Below are positions 22,635-33,531 of a stretch of 64,000 nt of DNA, one piece after another. Below the pieces are notes generated by a model. It was given only the letters and a program-made list of their open reading frames with translations. It did not search any database and was not told the DNA's origin. The translations under genes were made by a program, and so were the position numbers. How positions within the stretch are numbered: the stretch's first letter is position 1; every line of letters begins with the position of its first letter. This DNA comes from Melitaea cinxia (Eukaryota; Arthropoda; Insecta; Lepidoptera; Nymphalidae), in assembly GCF_905220565.1 (NCBI RefSeq), contig NC_059422.1, positions 880,501 to 944,500 on the forward strand, in the 5' to 3' direction.

Positions 22635-23415
22635 CTTTGGTTTTTGACCGACTTCCAAAAAAGGAGGAGGTTCTCAATTCGACTGTATTTTTTTTTTTTT
22701 ATGTATGTTACATCAGAACTTTTGATCGTGTGGACCGATTTCGACAAATTTTATTTTAATCGAAAGGTGGTGTGTGCCAATTGGTCCCATTTAAATTTAT
22801 TTGAGATCTAACAACTACTTTTCGAGTTATACCTAATAATGCGTTTTTACTTGACGCTTTTTTCGTCGACCTACGTTGTAATATACCGCATAACTTTCTA
22901 CTGGATGTACCGATTTTGATAATTCTTTTTTTGTTGGAAAGGAGATATCCCAAATTTAGTACCATGATAAGGAAACCAGGATCTGATGATGGTATCTTAG
23001 AGAAATCGAGGGAAACTCTTGAAAATCCGCAATAACTTTTTACTGGGTGTACCGATTTTGATAATTCTTTTTTTTGTTGGAAAGAAGATATCCCTAGTTT
23101 AGTACCATGATGAAGGAAACCAGGATCTGGTGATGGGATCCCAGAGAAATCGAGGGAACTTCTTGAAAATCCGCAATAACTTTTTACTGGGTGTACCGAT
23201 TTTGATAATTTTTAATTTAATCGAAAGCTGATGTTTGTCATGTGGTCACATATAATAAATAACATAAATTTTATTGAGATCTGATAACTACTTTTTGAGT
23301 AATCTTTGATAACGCGTAGTTACTTGACTATTTTTGCGTCGATCTACGTTGTATTACTCGTCGATGTAATTGAAGTCGGTTTTTTTTACGTTTGCGAGCA
23401 AACACAATTATTTTT
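22635..23415 (-). mobile_element. G-family element, near full length, minus
   Basis: Runs from GACCGACTTCCAAAAAAGGA to AATTGAAGTCGG, then CGTTTGCGAGCAAAC and ACAATTATT. Internally it has three near-repeats of AACTTTTTACTGGGTGTACC followed by GATTTTGATAATTC. The same block order occurs at 47535-48248 in reverse. The short ORF at 22756-22965 is not a gene. Confidence 0.75.
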
Positions 23416-23554
23416 ACTTGGCTGAAATATTCCTAGTCAGGCTGTATTATAATCACCCATCGCCATTAAAATGATGTCGAATTCATGTAATGTACAAATA
23501 TGTATGTGTGTGTTTCTTTCACACAGGACATGTGACTTATTATATCGGATTCAA

Positions 23555-23765
23555 TAAAGGAGGGTGTTCTCATTTCGACGGTATTTTTTATTTATTTATC
23601 ATGTTATAACTTTTTACTAGATGTATCGATTTTAATGATTATTTTATTTAAAGATAGTGCTTATCGAATGGTTACATTTAGATTTGAACGAAATTCGATG
23701 ATTAGTTTTTGAGTTATCCCTAACAATGCGTATTTGAACTTGATTTTTTAGAACAAACACAATAT
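23555..23765 (-). mobile_element. Diverged G-family fragment
   Basis: AGGAGGGTGTTCTCATTTCG, CATGTTATAACTTTTTACTA and GTTTTTGAGTTATCCCTAAC match the G consensus with many differences. Confidence 0.5.
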
Positions 23766-24781
23766 TATTTTATTACAAAAAATTATGATAATTTTTATGA
23801 GAGTACGAGAAATTTTTCTTTCCAGTTTTTTTTTTTTTTTTTTTGACAGGATGTAGCATCCTACATTTCGAATCGGACTAAGTTTCACAATTAATATTAA
23901 TTTTTATATACCTATCACATTAAAAACTTACGAATCAAATTGAAATCATAATAATAAAAATCATTATCAATCAATTTAAACTACACAAGTCTTTTATTTA
24001 ATACGTTGTTCGCTTGTCGCTTCGCCCGCGTGGATTTTGACTTTGTTTGTTGCGTTTCCTCGTATTAAAATGCAGGCTTATATCATTTGACATTTGATAA
24101 CGTAGCATTCTCTTAAAGAAAAACTACAAAATCTTCCTTTACATAATATTAGTGAAGCCATTTAATATGAACAATTCATGGACATTTTTAAGTCTTTTTA
24201 ATGCAAATGATTTTAAATTATCATCATAAGTAAATAAGTGTAATATTTATTTAATTTAAATATTTTTGTATAGTGATAAAAGTCTCAACGCTTAGTGCAT
24301 GCAGTGTTAAATAAATGTTCTGTAAAAGCAAATACAAATCTTAGCATTATTAATTCCGAATGAAATATAATAACCGTATTTTTCATTTTATTTAAAAATT
24401 GACATCCACATGCATTATAATTATATTAATACCACAGGCGATTTGTAATAAAAACTACAGTCGACAGTTCTATGACTGCCTAGTAAAACTAGGACGTGGT
24501 CCGACGCTGACAGTTTTTTTTTTTTTTTTAATGTGTTAATATATGGTAACTAGGAAATAAGTGTACATATATGATAACTAGCAAATAAGTGTAGATATAG
24601 ACTAAAATGAATAAAATATTCAGAAATTGTGAATGAATGGATAATTAGTGATCAAATTGCATTTGTAATGGAAAAATAAAACTATATTTTCTGTTTTTTA
24701 CTTAACGTACTTAAGTTAATTTATTATTTATTTGTAAACAAAAATTAGGTGATTAAAAGTGAAACAAAAACAATGTACAAC
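23766..24781. other. AT-rich non-coding stretch
   Basis: No gene or clear repeat; 24535-24600 has a short internal repeat (GATAACTAGCAAATAAGTGT). Confidence 0.4.
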
Positions 24782-24975
24782 AACCTGCAATACCAGAAGC
24801 ATCGCAAGCGCGTTGCCGACTCTTCCCCAATACAACATAGAGCACTGGTCACCTTACTCAACACAAGAACACAACATTGTTTGAAAACAGTATTATTCAG
24901 CTGTGATCTTCTGTAAGATCGAGGTACTTTCCTAGTCTGACTTCTTCAGATGTTGAACAAAATATTCCCTCAGTA
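24782..24975 (-). mobile_element. S3 SINE-like element, minus
   Basis: ACCAGAAGCATCGCAAGCGC, GTCACCTTACTCAACACAAG and CTGTGATCTTCTGTAAGATC match the reverse complement of S3. Confidence 0.6.
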
Positions 24976-25690
24976 AAAGTTACATTTCAAAAGTACTTTT
25001 ACAAAGGCAAATGTACTTTTAAAAAGAATGAAGTCTTTTTTTTTAATTTTGTTATTAAATTAAAGCACCTTCCTTTCCGATTTAAAATGAAATATCAAAT
25101 AGAACATATATTCGATTTTTAAAATATTTCGAAATATTATGCAAAAATAATCTGAGTATCGATATACACGAAATGATAAGAGTAGGTATTTCCTTGTGAC
25201 CGCGTCACGGTAAAACCTAATTTGTTATCTTAAAAAATATAACATATCTTTATTTAATATTAGCCGACGCGACTGCTGTAGTCCTATCTCAACTATGAAT
25301 ATTTCTATTTGAACTGGAATAACTTATTGTTTACAATTGATGGCTTTTACTAGTGCCAAGATAGCACAGATTATTTCATCAGTGTCACGTAGATTGGAGA
25401 AAACACGAAGGAGATTGGTCGGTCAATTAGAGGTTACGATTTCAGAATTTTGAAGAATAAAGAAATAATATTTTTGATTAACCCATAACTTAAAGCAACA
25501 AAAACATTTAAAATACTGTATATATAAACAAGGAATAAATATATCTATTATTAAATAACGGCGCGCGAACTGTCAAATGCAAGAAATGTCATCGGACGCG
25601 TGAAGTTTAATGGGTTGTTAACTGTTATTGTAGTTTTCCAATTTTTTGCCCAATTACACATTTCGTAAGAACCTTTTTGTAAGTATTATC
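24976..25690. other. Non-coding stretch
   Basis: No supported feature. Confidence 0.4.
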
Positions 25691-25694
25691 ACTT

Positions 25695-25867
25695 CAGTCT
25701 GTAATATCCCACTACTGGGCATAGGCCTCTTTTTCCACCAAGGAGAAGGGTCAGAGCTTAATCCACCACGCTGCTCCAATGCGGGTTGGCGGATATATTC
25801 CCTACTATGAGTAACAAGGCCTATAAGTAAAAGAGGCCTATGCCCAGTAGTGGGATATTACAGGCTG
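25695..25867. repeat. S1 fold-back pair
   Basis: A minus-oriented S1 3' part (25695-25812) is followed by a plus-oriented S1 3' tip (25829-25867). The first and last 39 bases are inverted copies with one mismatch (AATATCCCACTACTGGGCAT against ATGCCCAGTAGTGGGATATT). Confidence 0.75.
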
Positions 25868-26104
25868 AAACAGATAGCCACGTGTCTTCTGCGGTAGAAT
25901 TATTCTGAAACTGCGAGGTATCATAAAAATTCTTTTTCACGGCAATTAACACACCGCCATCGTGACATTGTTAGTAAAAGTCGTATTTTTCAACAATATG
26001 AATCCATTACCATGTTTCAAAATATTTTTACAATAACTACAAAGTAAATAGTAATAGTAAAAAATTTGAATCCAGAAAAGTATTAAATGAGAAACGTTGC
26101 CTGA

Positions 26105-26790
26105 AATCAACTTTGGCTATTCTAGCATCATATCTTTAATTTGAGTTTCGAAAATGGCATTTTCTCTACACATGTTAAAAAAGCTGTTATTCACCCCATC
26201 TTTAAAAGTGGTGACAATACCTTTGGTAATTATAGAACTACCCTATGGAAAAAATCTCATAAAACATGGACAAATGCAGACCAAATTCTCATACCGAGTT
26301 ATGAGAGTCAACGAGAACTCCACTCTATCCAAAGTATTCTAAAGCCTAATCAATTAAATATTAATTAGATACCTGGATAAACAAAATTTGATTTCTTCCC
26401 AACGATTTCGCTTCCGTAACAACAAAAGCACATCAGATGCTGTTCACGAACTGATCACTTATATAGTTAGACACCTAAATAATAAACAAAGGGTACTGAC
26501 AGTTTTTCTTGACCTTTCCAAAGCTTTTGACATAGTCTCTATCCCTATACTTTTAATGAAACTTGATGCTATAGGCATCAGAAATAATCAAATCGATTTT
26601 TTATCGTATTTACCTTACTGGTCGTAAGAAAATAATGAAAATAGATGACTCTTACAGTGACGAATTGTTTACCTCATATAGTGTTCCTCCAGGCAGTATT
26701 ATTGGACCTACGCTTTTTCTTATATTCATCAACGACTTATGCTATCTCGACCTTTGTACCGGCAGCGTTGTTTCAAAAAAAAAAGAAATT
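26105..26790 (+). pseudogene. LINE RT pseudogene, truncated before the catalytic motif
   Basis: HVKKAVIHPIFKSGDNTFGN, then a scrambled stretch (26238-26365), then FRNNKSTSDAVHEL, VLTVFLDLSKAFDIVSIP (motif A) and, one frame over after 26625, SVPPGSIIGPTLFLIFINDL (motif B, Q replaced by P). Homology ends near 26775 just where the FADD motif should follow; the sequence turns into an A run. At least two frame changes. A different LINE subfamily from those at 3.6 and 36.5 kb. Confidence 0.75.
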
Positions 26791-27194
26791 AAAAATATAT
26801 TTCAACCACCAGTAAATTATCAATGTTTTAAATATATTATTGCTAATGGATGCCATAGTACCTCCCATAGTAGTCTTTTATTTCATTTTTTTAATTTGTA
26901 CCTATAAATAGATTTTTAATTATTATCTACAGTTTTGGTTTTATTATACGATTTTAAAATAAAAGTGATTAATTTAACTTTTTCCATTTTTTTTTCAGCA
27001 TTGTTTTTTTTATCGTCTTTAAATAATTGCTGTTTCTTATTGTTAGTTTTATGTATATCTGTTTAAATTAATTGAGATAGCGTAATACGTGCAATTAAGA
27101 TAACGCTAAGTTTTTAAGATCTTTTATGTATGATTACAACTTTCTATTGTCACTGTCTATCTTGTTGGTTTAAATAAATAAATAAATAAAAAAG
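26791..27194. other. Non-coding stretch
   Basis: T-rich, with TAAATAAATAAATAAA at the right end. No gene. Confidence 0.4.
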
Positions 27195-27402
27195 AGTGTG
27201 CTTTAGACCACACGACTGAAGTAACACTTCTGCACAATAGACCTGCACTATGTCTTAGATATACGAAAGATAAACTGGCTATAAGAGAAAGAGAGAAAGA
27301 AAATGTGTGCTCGCACCTTTCTCTTGCTCCGTTATCCTCGTCCGATCACATTTTTTGTAACGCTCTCGTCACACATTCAACAACAACAATTTTACTTCAA
27401 TA
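27195..27402 (-). repeat. M-family dispersed repeat, minus
   Basis: GAGTGTGCTTTAGACCACAC, then GAAGTAACACTTC, a GAGAAAGAGAGAAAG middle, CCGATCACATTTTTTGTAAC, and ATTTTACTTCAA at the right. Confidence 0.6.
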
Positions 27403-28379
27403 AGTATCAGACACAAATCTGTTAGTTAAGCGATAGCTAAGAAAAAATAATAATTTATTCAACAGTTTTTTTTAAATTCTTTTTTTCGTGTCTGGATACT
27501 CCGTGATAAAAAAGAAACAAACGTAATCAGTAAAGAATATTGTGTCATTAAAACAGATGGAACATATTTTATCGCTCCGTAACAGATTACATATTTTTTA
27601 TCATATAATTTCAATCATTGATAAAAGAAACGCACAGTATATTAATTCTCAACATATGATTACTTTTTTATTGTAAAGTCTGACTTAATTTAGTTAAAAC
27701 TTAGTCTCCTAACTATTGTGTAGTGTCAAAAAATACATACTTTTTTTTCAATTTTTTCCTAAATTAGTAAGTATCCTTTCCAAATAAAATATATAATAGT
27801 GTAATGCTAACAGTGTTTTAAAAATTTTTATATTTCATAAATAATATAGCAGGTAATTTTTTAAAGTGACAGTTATTTATACTTTTCGTCCTTTGCTCAA
27901 ACTTTCTTTCGTAAACAAAAAAAAAAAAAATATTCAATTGTGTCCTTAAATTTATTTATGTTATTCGTGCATCTTAAACAGTGTTAGAAAAATAATTGTA
28001 ACAAACGATTGACATTTTTTTTTAAATTATCTGCGTTTTTTCCGGTTCTGTGCAGAATCAACATTCCGAATCGATGGTAGCTTCACTATTAACCATGATT
28101 AATTCATGAAGGATGAACTGTAATTATATTTATAATTACAATTTGTGAAATGAAAATTTAAAAGTGATTTTATAGGGGTAGAGGAATTTTTAGTTTTGAT
28201 TTTTGAATAGTTTCTTAAACACAGACGTCATTTATTTCATTATATAAATAAATAACTTTTTTTACTTATTTGTATCAAATACTCAATAATTTCTTAACCT
28301 GCCAAACGGCGTGACAGTTTATCGGCGGAATTAACGCTTGTCAACATATTACTTTAAAAAAAACACTTTAAAAAAAAAC
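27403..28379. other. AT-rich non-coding stretch
   Basis: No supported feature. Confidence 0.4.
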
Positions 28380-28460
28380 AGAATCACAAATCATTTATAC
28401 AAGGGATGTTGGCAAGGGCGAACTTATCTCTAAAAGAGATCTCTACCAGTCTACCCATGG
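28380..28460 (-). repeat. L-tail fragment, minus
   Basis: GGCGAACTTATCTCTAAAAG, then ATCTCTACCAG: a diverged LINE 3' hairpin. Confidence 0.4.
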
Positions 28461-28619
28461 CTCATAAGCGCAAGTGATAAAGTAAAAAAAAAACTGAACA
28501 AAAAGATTAAAAAACCATATACTTGTTACAACATAGTTATATCATACAATATTATAATTATTTTCCCTTTACTATATGTATTATAAAATTTTATCCAAAA
28601 TAAATATCATTTACTATTT

Positions 28620-28820
28620 TTATTATTTATACTTTATTGTACACCACAAATATATTACAAACGAACCATAAAGATAGTTACAGACAGTGAAGTACAATGA
28701 CGGACTTATGGCTATTAGCCATTTCTTCCAGACAACATACATAAAAAGAAAACTTATTATCTAAACTGGGTAGGTGGTGTAGATGTATATTAAACTTCCA
28801 TACAAATGTTTACATTCTAA
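28620..28820 (-). repeat. L-tail copy, near-identical to 50488-50690
   Basis: ACTTTATTGTACACCACAAA, then GATAGTTACAGACAGTGAAG, GACGGACTTATGGCTATTAG and CTAAACTGGGTAGGTGGTG, a LINE 3' end with a changed hairpin (GGCTATTAGCC). Confidence 0.7.
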
Positions 28821-28907
28821 TACTTATTGAAAATACATCTATGTATATAATAATTGTGTTTGCAGACAAACGAAAAAAAACCGACTTCAGTTACATCGAC
28901 AAGTAAT

Positions 28908-29150
28908 ATTTATTTATTTATTTATTTATTCTTAATGTACACCAAAATACAGACACATATAAAGAAAGATACAATACAAGATGTAAAAAGGCGATCTTAT
29001 CGCTAAATAGCGATTTCTTCCAGATAACCTTTGGGTACTGGACACGATACAGTAGCAGCGGTTAGAAGTGTGCACAAATTAAGGAGGAAAAATCAATAAT
29101 AAATAGATAAAAACTACGATATGATAGACTTACATAATTATTAAAGAAAA
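28908..29150 (-). mobile_element. Nested LINE 3' end (L-tail)
   Basis: (ATTT)n run, TTCTTAATGTACACCAAAAT, GGCGATCTTATCGCTAAATA and TTTCTTCCAGATAACC. The G element breaks at CGACAAGTAATA and resumes near 29150 at AATAATACAACGTAGATCG. Confidence 0.65.
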
Positions 29151-29382
29151 ATAATACAACGTAGATCGACGAAAAAATAGTCAAGTAACTACGCGTTATC
29201 AAAGATTACTCAAAAAGTAGTTATCAGATCTCGATAAAATTTAAATGTGACCACATGATAAACATCAGCTTTTGATTCAATTAAAAATTATTAAAATCGG
29301 TACACCCAGTAAAAAGTTTGCGGGATTTTCGAGAGTTTCCCTCGATTTCTCTAGGATTCCATCATCAAATCCTAGTTTCCTT

Positions 29383-29711
29383 CATCATTACAGCCTATAC
29401 AGTCCACTGCTGGACATAGGCCTCCACAAGTTTACGCCAAAAATAACGTGAACTCATGTGTTTTGTCCATAGTCACCACGCTGGGCAGGCGGGTTGGTGA
29501 CCGCAGTACTGGCTTTGTCGCACCGAAGACGCTGCTTCCCGTCTTCGGCCTGTATATTTCAAAACCAGCAGTTGGATGGTAGTCCCGCCATCGGTCGGCT
29601 TCTTAAGTTCCAAGGTAGTAGTGGAACCTTGTTATCCCTTAGTCGCCTCTTACGACACCCACGGGAAGAGAGGGGGTGGCTAAATTCTTTAGTGCCGTAG
29701 CCACACAACAC
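29383..29711 (-). mobile_element. Nested full-length S2 with 9-bp target duplication
   Basis: 329 bp flanked by AGTTTCCTT at 29374-29382 and 29712-29720. The uninterrupted G element reads GGTTTCCTTATCATGG at this point. Contains the two-tier hairpin. Head near TAGTGCCGTAGCCACACAAC. Confidence 0.85.
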
Positions 29712-30035
29712 AGTTTCCTTATCATGGTACAAAACTAGGGATATTTCCTTTCCAACAAAAAAAGAATTATCAAAATCTGTACATCCAGTAAAAAGTTATG
29801 CGGTATAATACAACGTAGGTCGACGAAAAAAGCGTCAAGTAAAAACGCATTATTAGATATAACTCGAAAAGTAGTTGTTAGATCTCAAATAAATTTAAAT
29901 GGGACCAATTAACACACATCACCTTTCGATTAAAAAAAAAATGTCGAAATCGGTCCACCCGGTCAAAAGTTCTGATATAACATAAAAAAAAATACAGTCG
30001 AATTGAGAACCTCCTCCTTTTTTGGACGGTTATAA

Positions 30036-30487
30036 ATGAATACTTATCTGTATGTCCTTTATAGAATCGTAAACTATGCATTTGATCATGTCATCATCTT
30101 CAGTAAAGTGTTATGCACGAGCCCACAAAGGTTGCAGAGTTGGTAAGAGCAAAAAAAAAAGTGCAGCAACGCGCGCAGGGCAAAGCTAGTAATCTTTCTC
30201 GCTTATAAATGTCAAGATGGTAGAAATTGAATCGGGAAGTTATGGATTTTATTTTTGCAGCAATGCTGAAAATGTCAGTCTCATTATACCCTTATCACGA
30301 TCGAACATATGGAAGATAGATATGAATAATAAAGACAAATATCACTTCTGATTTCGTCAGACGGACTTTATCTTATCTTAAGTACTCTCAAACACGACTT
30401 CACGTGTTTGAGAGAAGAAAAAGCTATCGTTTCACGTTTTCTGAAATTTTCCAAACATTTTTCGCAATTTTCGTAACATTTCATTTC
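30036..30487. other. Non-coding stretch
   Basis: A GCGCGCAGGGCAAAGCTAG near 30171 resembles a Helitron-like 3' end on the plus strand, but no 5' end was found. Otherwise nothing. Confidence 0.4.
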
Positions 30488-31000
30488 GCAAGGGGTCATC
30501 CATTAGTCACATAAGGCTCGATAAGGGAGTGGGAGGGTTCGGTCGAAAAAATATCACGAAATGTACACGGAGGGGGGGATATTGAGATATCACGTGTATT
30601 AATTTGTTAACCAAAAAAAAACAACCACCAAATAAGCTCCAACCTTGATGTCTGTCTAAACAGTATCACAATGCTTAATTATTTAAAATAAATAATAAGA
30701 TTATACCTTTTTTTCCGAAAAATTTAATTTACTTTGCACAAAAGAAAAACTACACGTGATTTTTGGGTCGCTTCAGCCTGTAATATCCCATTGCTGGGCA
30801 TAGACGCCTTTCTCCATGTAGGAGAAGGATCAAAGCCGCTGCTCTAATGCGGGTTGGCGGTTGGCGGATTTTCGGGTAAGGGGGATAATCTAAGACTTCA
30901 CCAAATATTACGAAAAAGGGGGATATTGTTTAAAAATTATTAAAAAATATCACGTGAATAATAGACGAGCCATAGGAACGTGATAAAAGTGTTTGAAAAT
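30488..31000 (+). repeat. P-family repeat region
   Basis: AAGGGGTCATCCATTAGTC, GGAGGGGGGATATTGAG and ATATCACGTG, with a second related part (30735-31000) interrupted by an S1 SINE. Confidence 0.45.
30769..30866 (-). mobile_element. S1 SINE 3' fragment with target duplication
   Basis: CGCTTCAGCCTGTAATATCC through GGTTGGCGGTTGGCG, bounded by GATTTTTGGGT (30758-30768) and GATTTTCGGGT (30867-30877). These are 11-bp direct repeats with one mismatch. Confidence 0.7.
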
Positions 31001-31007
31001 TAAACAA

Positions 31008-31070
31008 AATTTTCTGATTTTATCGCGGTTTATTAAGTTTTTTAGATCAAGATCAATACTCTACAGCAGC
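31008..31070 (+). repeat. K-family fragment
   Basis: GATTTTATCGCGGTTTATTA, shared with 63305-63425 and 8213-8345. Confidence 0.4.
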
Positions 31071-31532
31071 AACAGTCATGGGAGGACTGGGGTGTCAGAC
31101 GTCCTAACTTTACTCATTATAATGTAGTGTTTTCATTATAATGAGTGAAATTTGCGTGAACATTAGAAAACAATAAGTGTTAGAAAAATTAAAAAAAATT
31201 CAAAATAGTCGTGCTGTTCTCTCTGGTTTCTGTTCTGGATAAATATTATCAACAACAGATGAAACAAGAACTCAGAAGAGTGTCCAGTTTTGTTGATAAG
31301 TTAATCTTTCAAACTGTAGCAATTGATATACTATCATAGATATCTTTGTCAGTGGAAGGTAAAAATGGCTCTTATAATGGTTTTAACCGATTTCAAAAAG
31401 CAGGATTTTTTCCATTTCATTATATCTTTCTGTATGTTATATCTTAATTAAAACAGCGTCACGTTTCAGCCTGTAATATCCCACTCCTGGACATAGGCCT
31501 CTATATCTATATTCCCTACTATGAATGTGCTA
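31071..31532. other. Non-coding stretch with small repeat fragments
   Basis: 31376-31460 is a G-like edge (GGTTTTAACCGATTTCAAAA). 31468-31515 is an S1 tip. No gene. Confidence 0.4.
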
Positions 31533-31839
31533 GGCTGTGTGGATATGGCAGAAAAGAATATAGCCAACCCCTTTCTTCCCGTGTGTGTCGTAAGAGGCGA
31601 TTAAGGGATAACACAGTTCCACTACTACTTGGAACTTATAAAGCCGACCGATGGCGGGATAACCATCCAACTGCTGGCTTTGAAATACACAGGCCGAAGA
31701 CGGGCAGCACCGTCTTCGGTGCCACAAAGCCAGCCCTGCGCCAGCCAGCATGGTGACTATGGGCATAACACATGAGTTCGCACTATATTTGATGCGAATT
31801 TGTGGAGGCCTGTGTCAAGCAGTGGACTGCGATAGGCTG

Positions 31840-31840
<1 letters not shown>
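31533..31840 (+). mobile_element. S2 SINE-like element, plus
   Basis: Near full-length, from GCTGTGTGGATATGGCAG to GACTGCGATAGGCTGA. The hairpin (CCGAAGACGG and CCGTCTTCGG) is intact. Confidence 0.7.

Positions 31841-31882
<42 letters not shown>
31841..31882. repeat. (TG)n microsatellite at the S2 tail
   Basis: About 20 TG units exactly where the GATGAT tail is expected. Confidence 0.9.
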
Positions 31883-31884
<2 letters not shown>

Positions 31885-31975
31885 AATATGAATGATGATC
31901 GCTATCAGGTGTACATGATAACAACCGGGACCGACGGCTTAATGTGCTCTCCAAGACACGGTGGAAAATAGCGCT
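31885..31975 (-). mobile_element. S1 SINE internal fragment
   Basis: GATCGCTATCAGGTGTACAT, then ACGGCTTAATGTGCTCTCC. Confidence 0.55.
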
Positions 31976-33411
31976 AACCGTATAGAAACTCAGTGAAGTT
32001 GTATATAAATAAATACATGCATAAGAGAGATAACTACATAATGAACCGTTGTGTGTGGGCGTATTGACGTAACGTTTCGTCGTGGGCGTAAAGGTTAGCA
32101 TTTCGTGACCTTACAATGGATCACTGCTTGCTTACTGATAAAAGCTTCCATTCGTAGTTTCCTTTGACTTCAAAAAGAAAATATTATAAAAAATTGCGGA
32201 AAAAAGTTTAGTTAATTTATGGTAAATATTTAAATTTATAAACTCGAAAGTGCTCATGGCCTATTTGAATGAAGTTGTTTTTGATTTTGAAAAACGAATG
32301 TAATTTTTAAATTCTAAAATAACGATTCGAAAGTGCTTGTAAGGCGTCCCTGAATAAAATTATTTATGGTTTAGATTTTGAAAGAATTCGGCTTTTAGTC
32401 ATACAATAACAATCGACCAAATTACAATTAAAATAAGAAAAAGCTTCTTACTATGCAAAGTATAAAACTCAACATATTTAAGTGAAAGCTAAAATCAGGA
32501 TCTTTATGTAGGGTTCTCGCTTGATTACCGTTTTTGAATTGTTAAGTATAATTATCTGCTTTTGTGGAAGGTAGACTGTGAAACACTACTAAGTAACTCA
32601 CAAAAGCGAAATAATAACCGCTAGGTAATAGATTTGAATTTCATTTGAACTCGACTTATATCAAGTAGAACCTATCTGACATATCTTTGATCATAAGAAT
32701 TCATTTGATATTTTGATATAAATCGCAAATATTACATCGAATCCACATATAACGTTCACCAGCCAGATCGATTTTAAATGTAGGCTGACCTAATTCCGCC
32801 CATCCCCCCATTTCAACCCCCATAACCTACGACCTTTCTTATACGCATGCGCGTTTCATACCCTAGGCTACCCTGAAATAAATACCTCAGTCGCTGACCA
32901 ACTATCGTGGCGAACGCCGCTTAATATTAACCAATAAATAATATATATCTCTTCATATATGAAAAGCATAATTAAAATTTTACGAAAAAGCCCCGTACCG
33001 AGTTTTAAATTTTCTAACGATCCTTTCTGCCACATAGTAATCTGTTTCTCAACGAAAAACATTTCCTATAAGTAGTGTTCAATCAATTCTATTAAAATAA
33101 TTATTACATTAATATACTTCTAAGTTTTAATCTACGGTTTAAATAAGGTTGGTATTGTGTATCTGTTGTATGTAAAATTTTGTAGTTTTACGTAGTAATT
33201 CATATTTCATTTTCTTCTCATACATTTTGAACGTTGAATTATTTATTCGATCATTAAAAATATCATAATCAAATCTAACAATTTTTAATCATAATAAAAA
33301 GTCATAGATTATCTGTTCTCTATAAATAACGTCAGCCGTTCCTATGTATGAAAAAGCCTCACAGATAAAAAAAATCTAGTAAATTAACACATTTTTTTTT
33401 TCTTTTTACAG
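31976..33411. other. Mostly unique non-coding DNA upstream of Gad1
   Basis: No repeat family recognised. It contains the GC-richer patch at 32760-32930. The ORF at 32868-33062 has no features and is not called. Confidence 0.4.
32760..32930 (+). promoter_or_regulatory. Candidate regulatory patch with NRF1/Ewg-like site
   Basis: GC-richer single-copy-looking DNA 2.6-2.7 kb before the Gad1 ATG. It holds TACGCATGCGCG (32842-32853), which matches the NRF1/Erect-wing consensus at 11 of 12 positions on the reverse strand. No TATA or Inr can be fixed. Confidence 0.25.
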
Positions 33412-33531
33412 ACTAGAGATAAGAAATTGAGGTTAGCAATGTCTAAGCTGACTCTGGACGGCTTTTTTTCCTACTGCAAGCAAATAGCAGAGCACATACA
33501 GTTGGTTCGTCTTATAGCCGCCATTTTGTGA
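33412..33531 (+). other. Exon-like segment after a strong acceptor
   Basis: Directly after a long T-rich tract and TTTTTACAG (to 33411). An ATG at 33439 opens 30 codons (MSKLTLDGFFSYCKQIAEHI, then QLVRLIAAIL) to a TGA at 33529-33531. No good donor follows. It could be an untranslated or alternative 5' exon for Gad1, or a transposon fragment. Confidence 0.2.

Larger units (their letters stand above)
28852..30035 (+). mobile_element. G-family element carrying two nested insertions
   Basis: Starts AATTGTGTTTGCAGACAAAC, then ACCGACTTCAGTTACATCG, and ends near TCCTCCTTTTTTGGACGGTT. It is interrupted at 28908-29150 by a LINE 3' end and at 29383-29711 by an S2 element. Removing both restores the order seen at 47535-48248. 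Confidence 0.75.

Noticed and set aside
22756..22965. Conserved ORF also present at 47927
   Set aside because: Both are translations of the G-family repeat.
32868..33062. Minus-strand ORF before Gad1
   Set aside because: Short, no signal or domain, AT-driven composition, no splice context.
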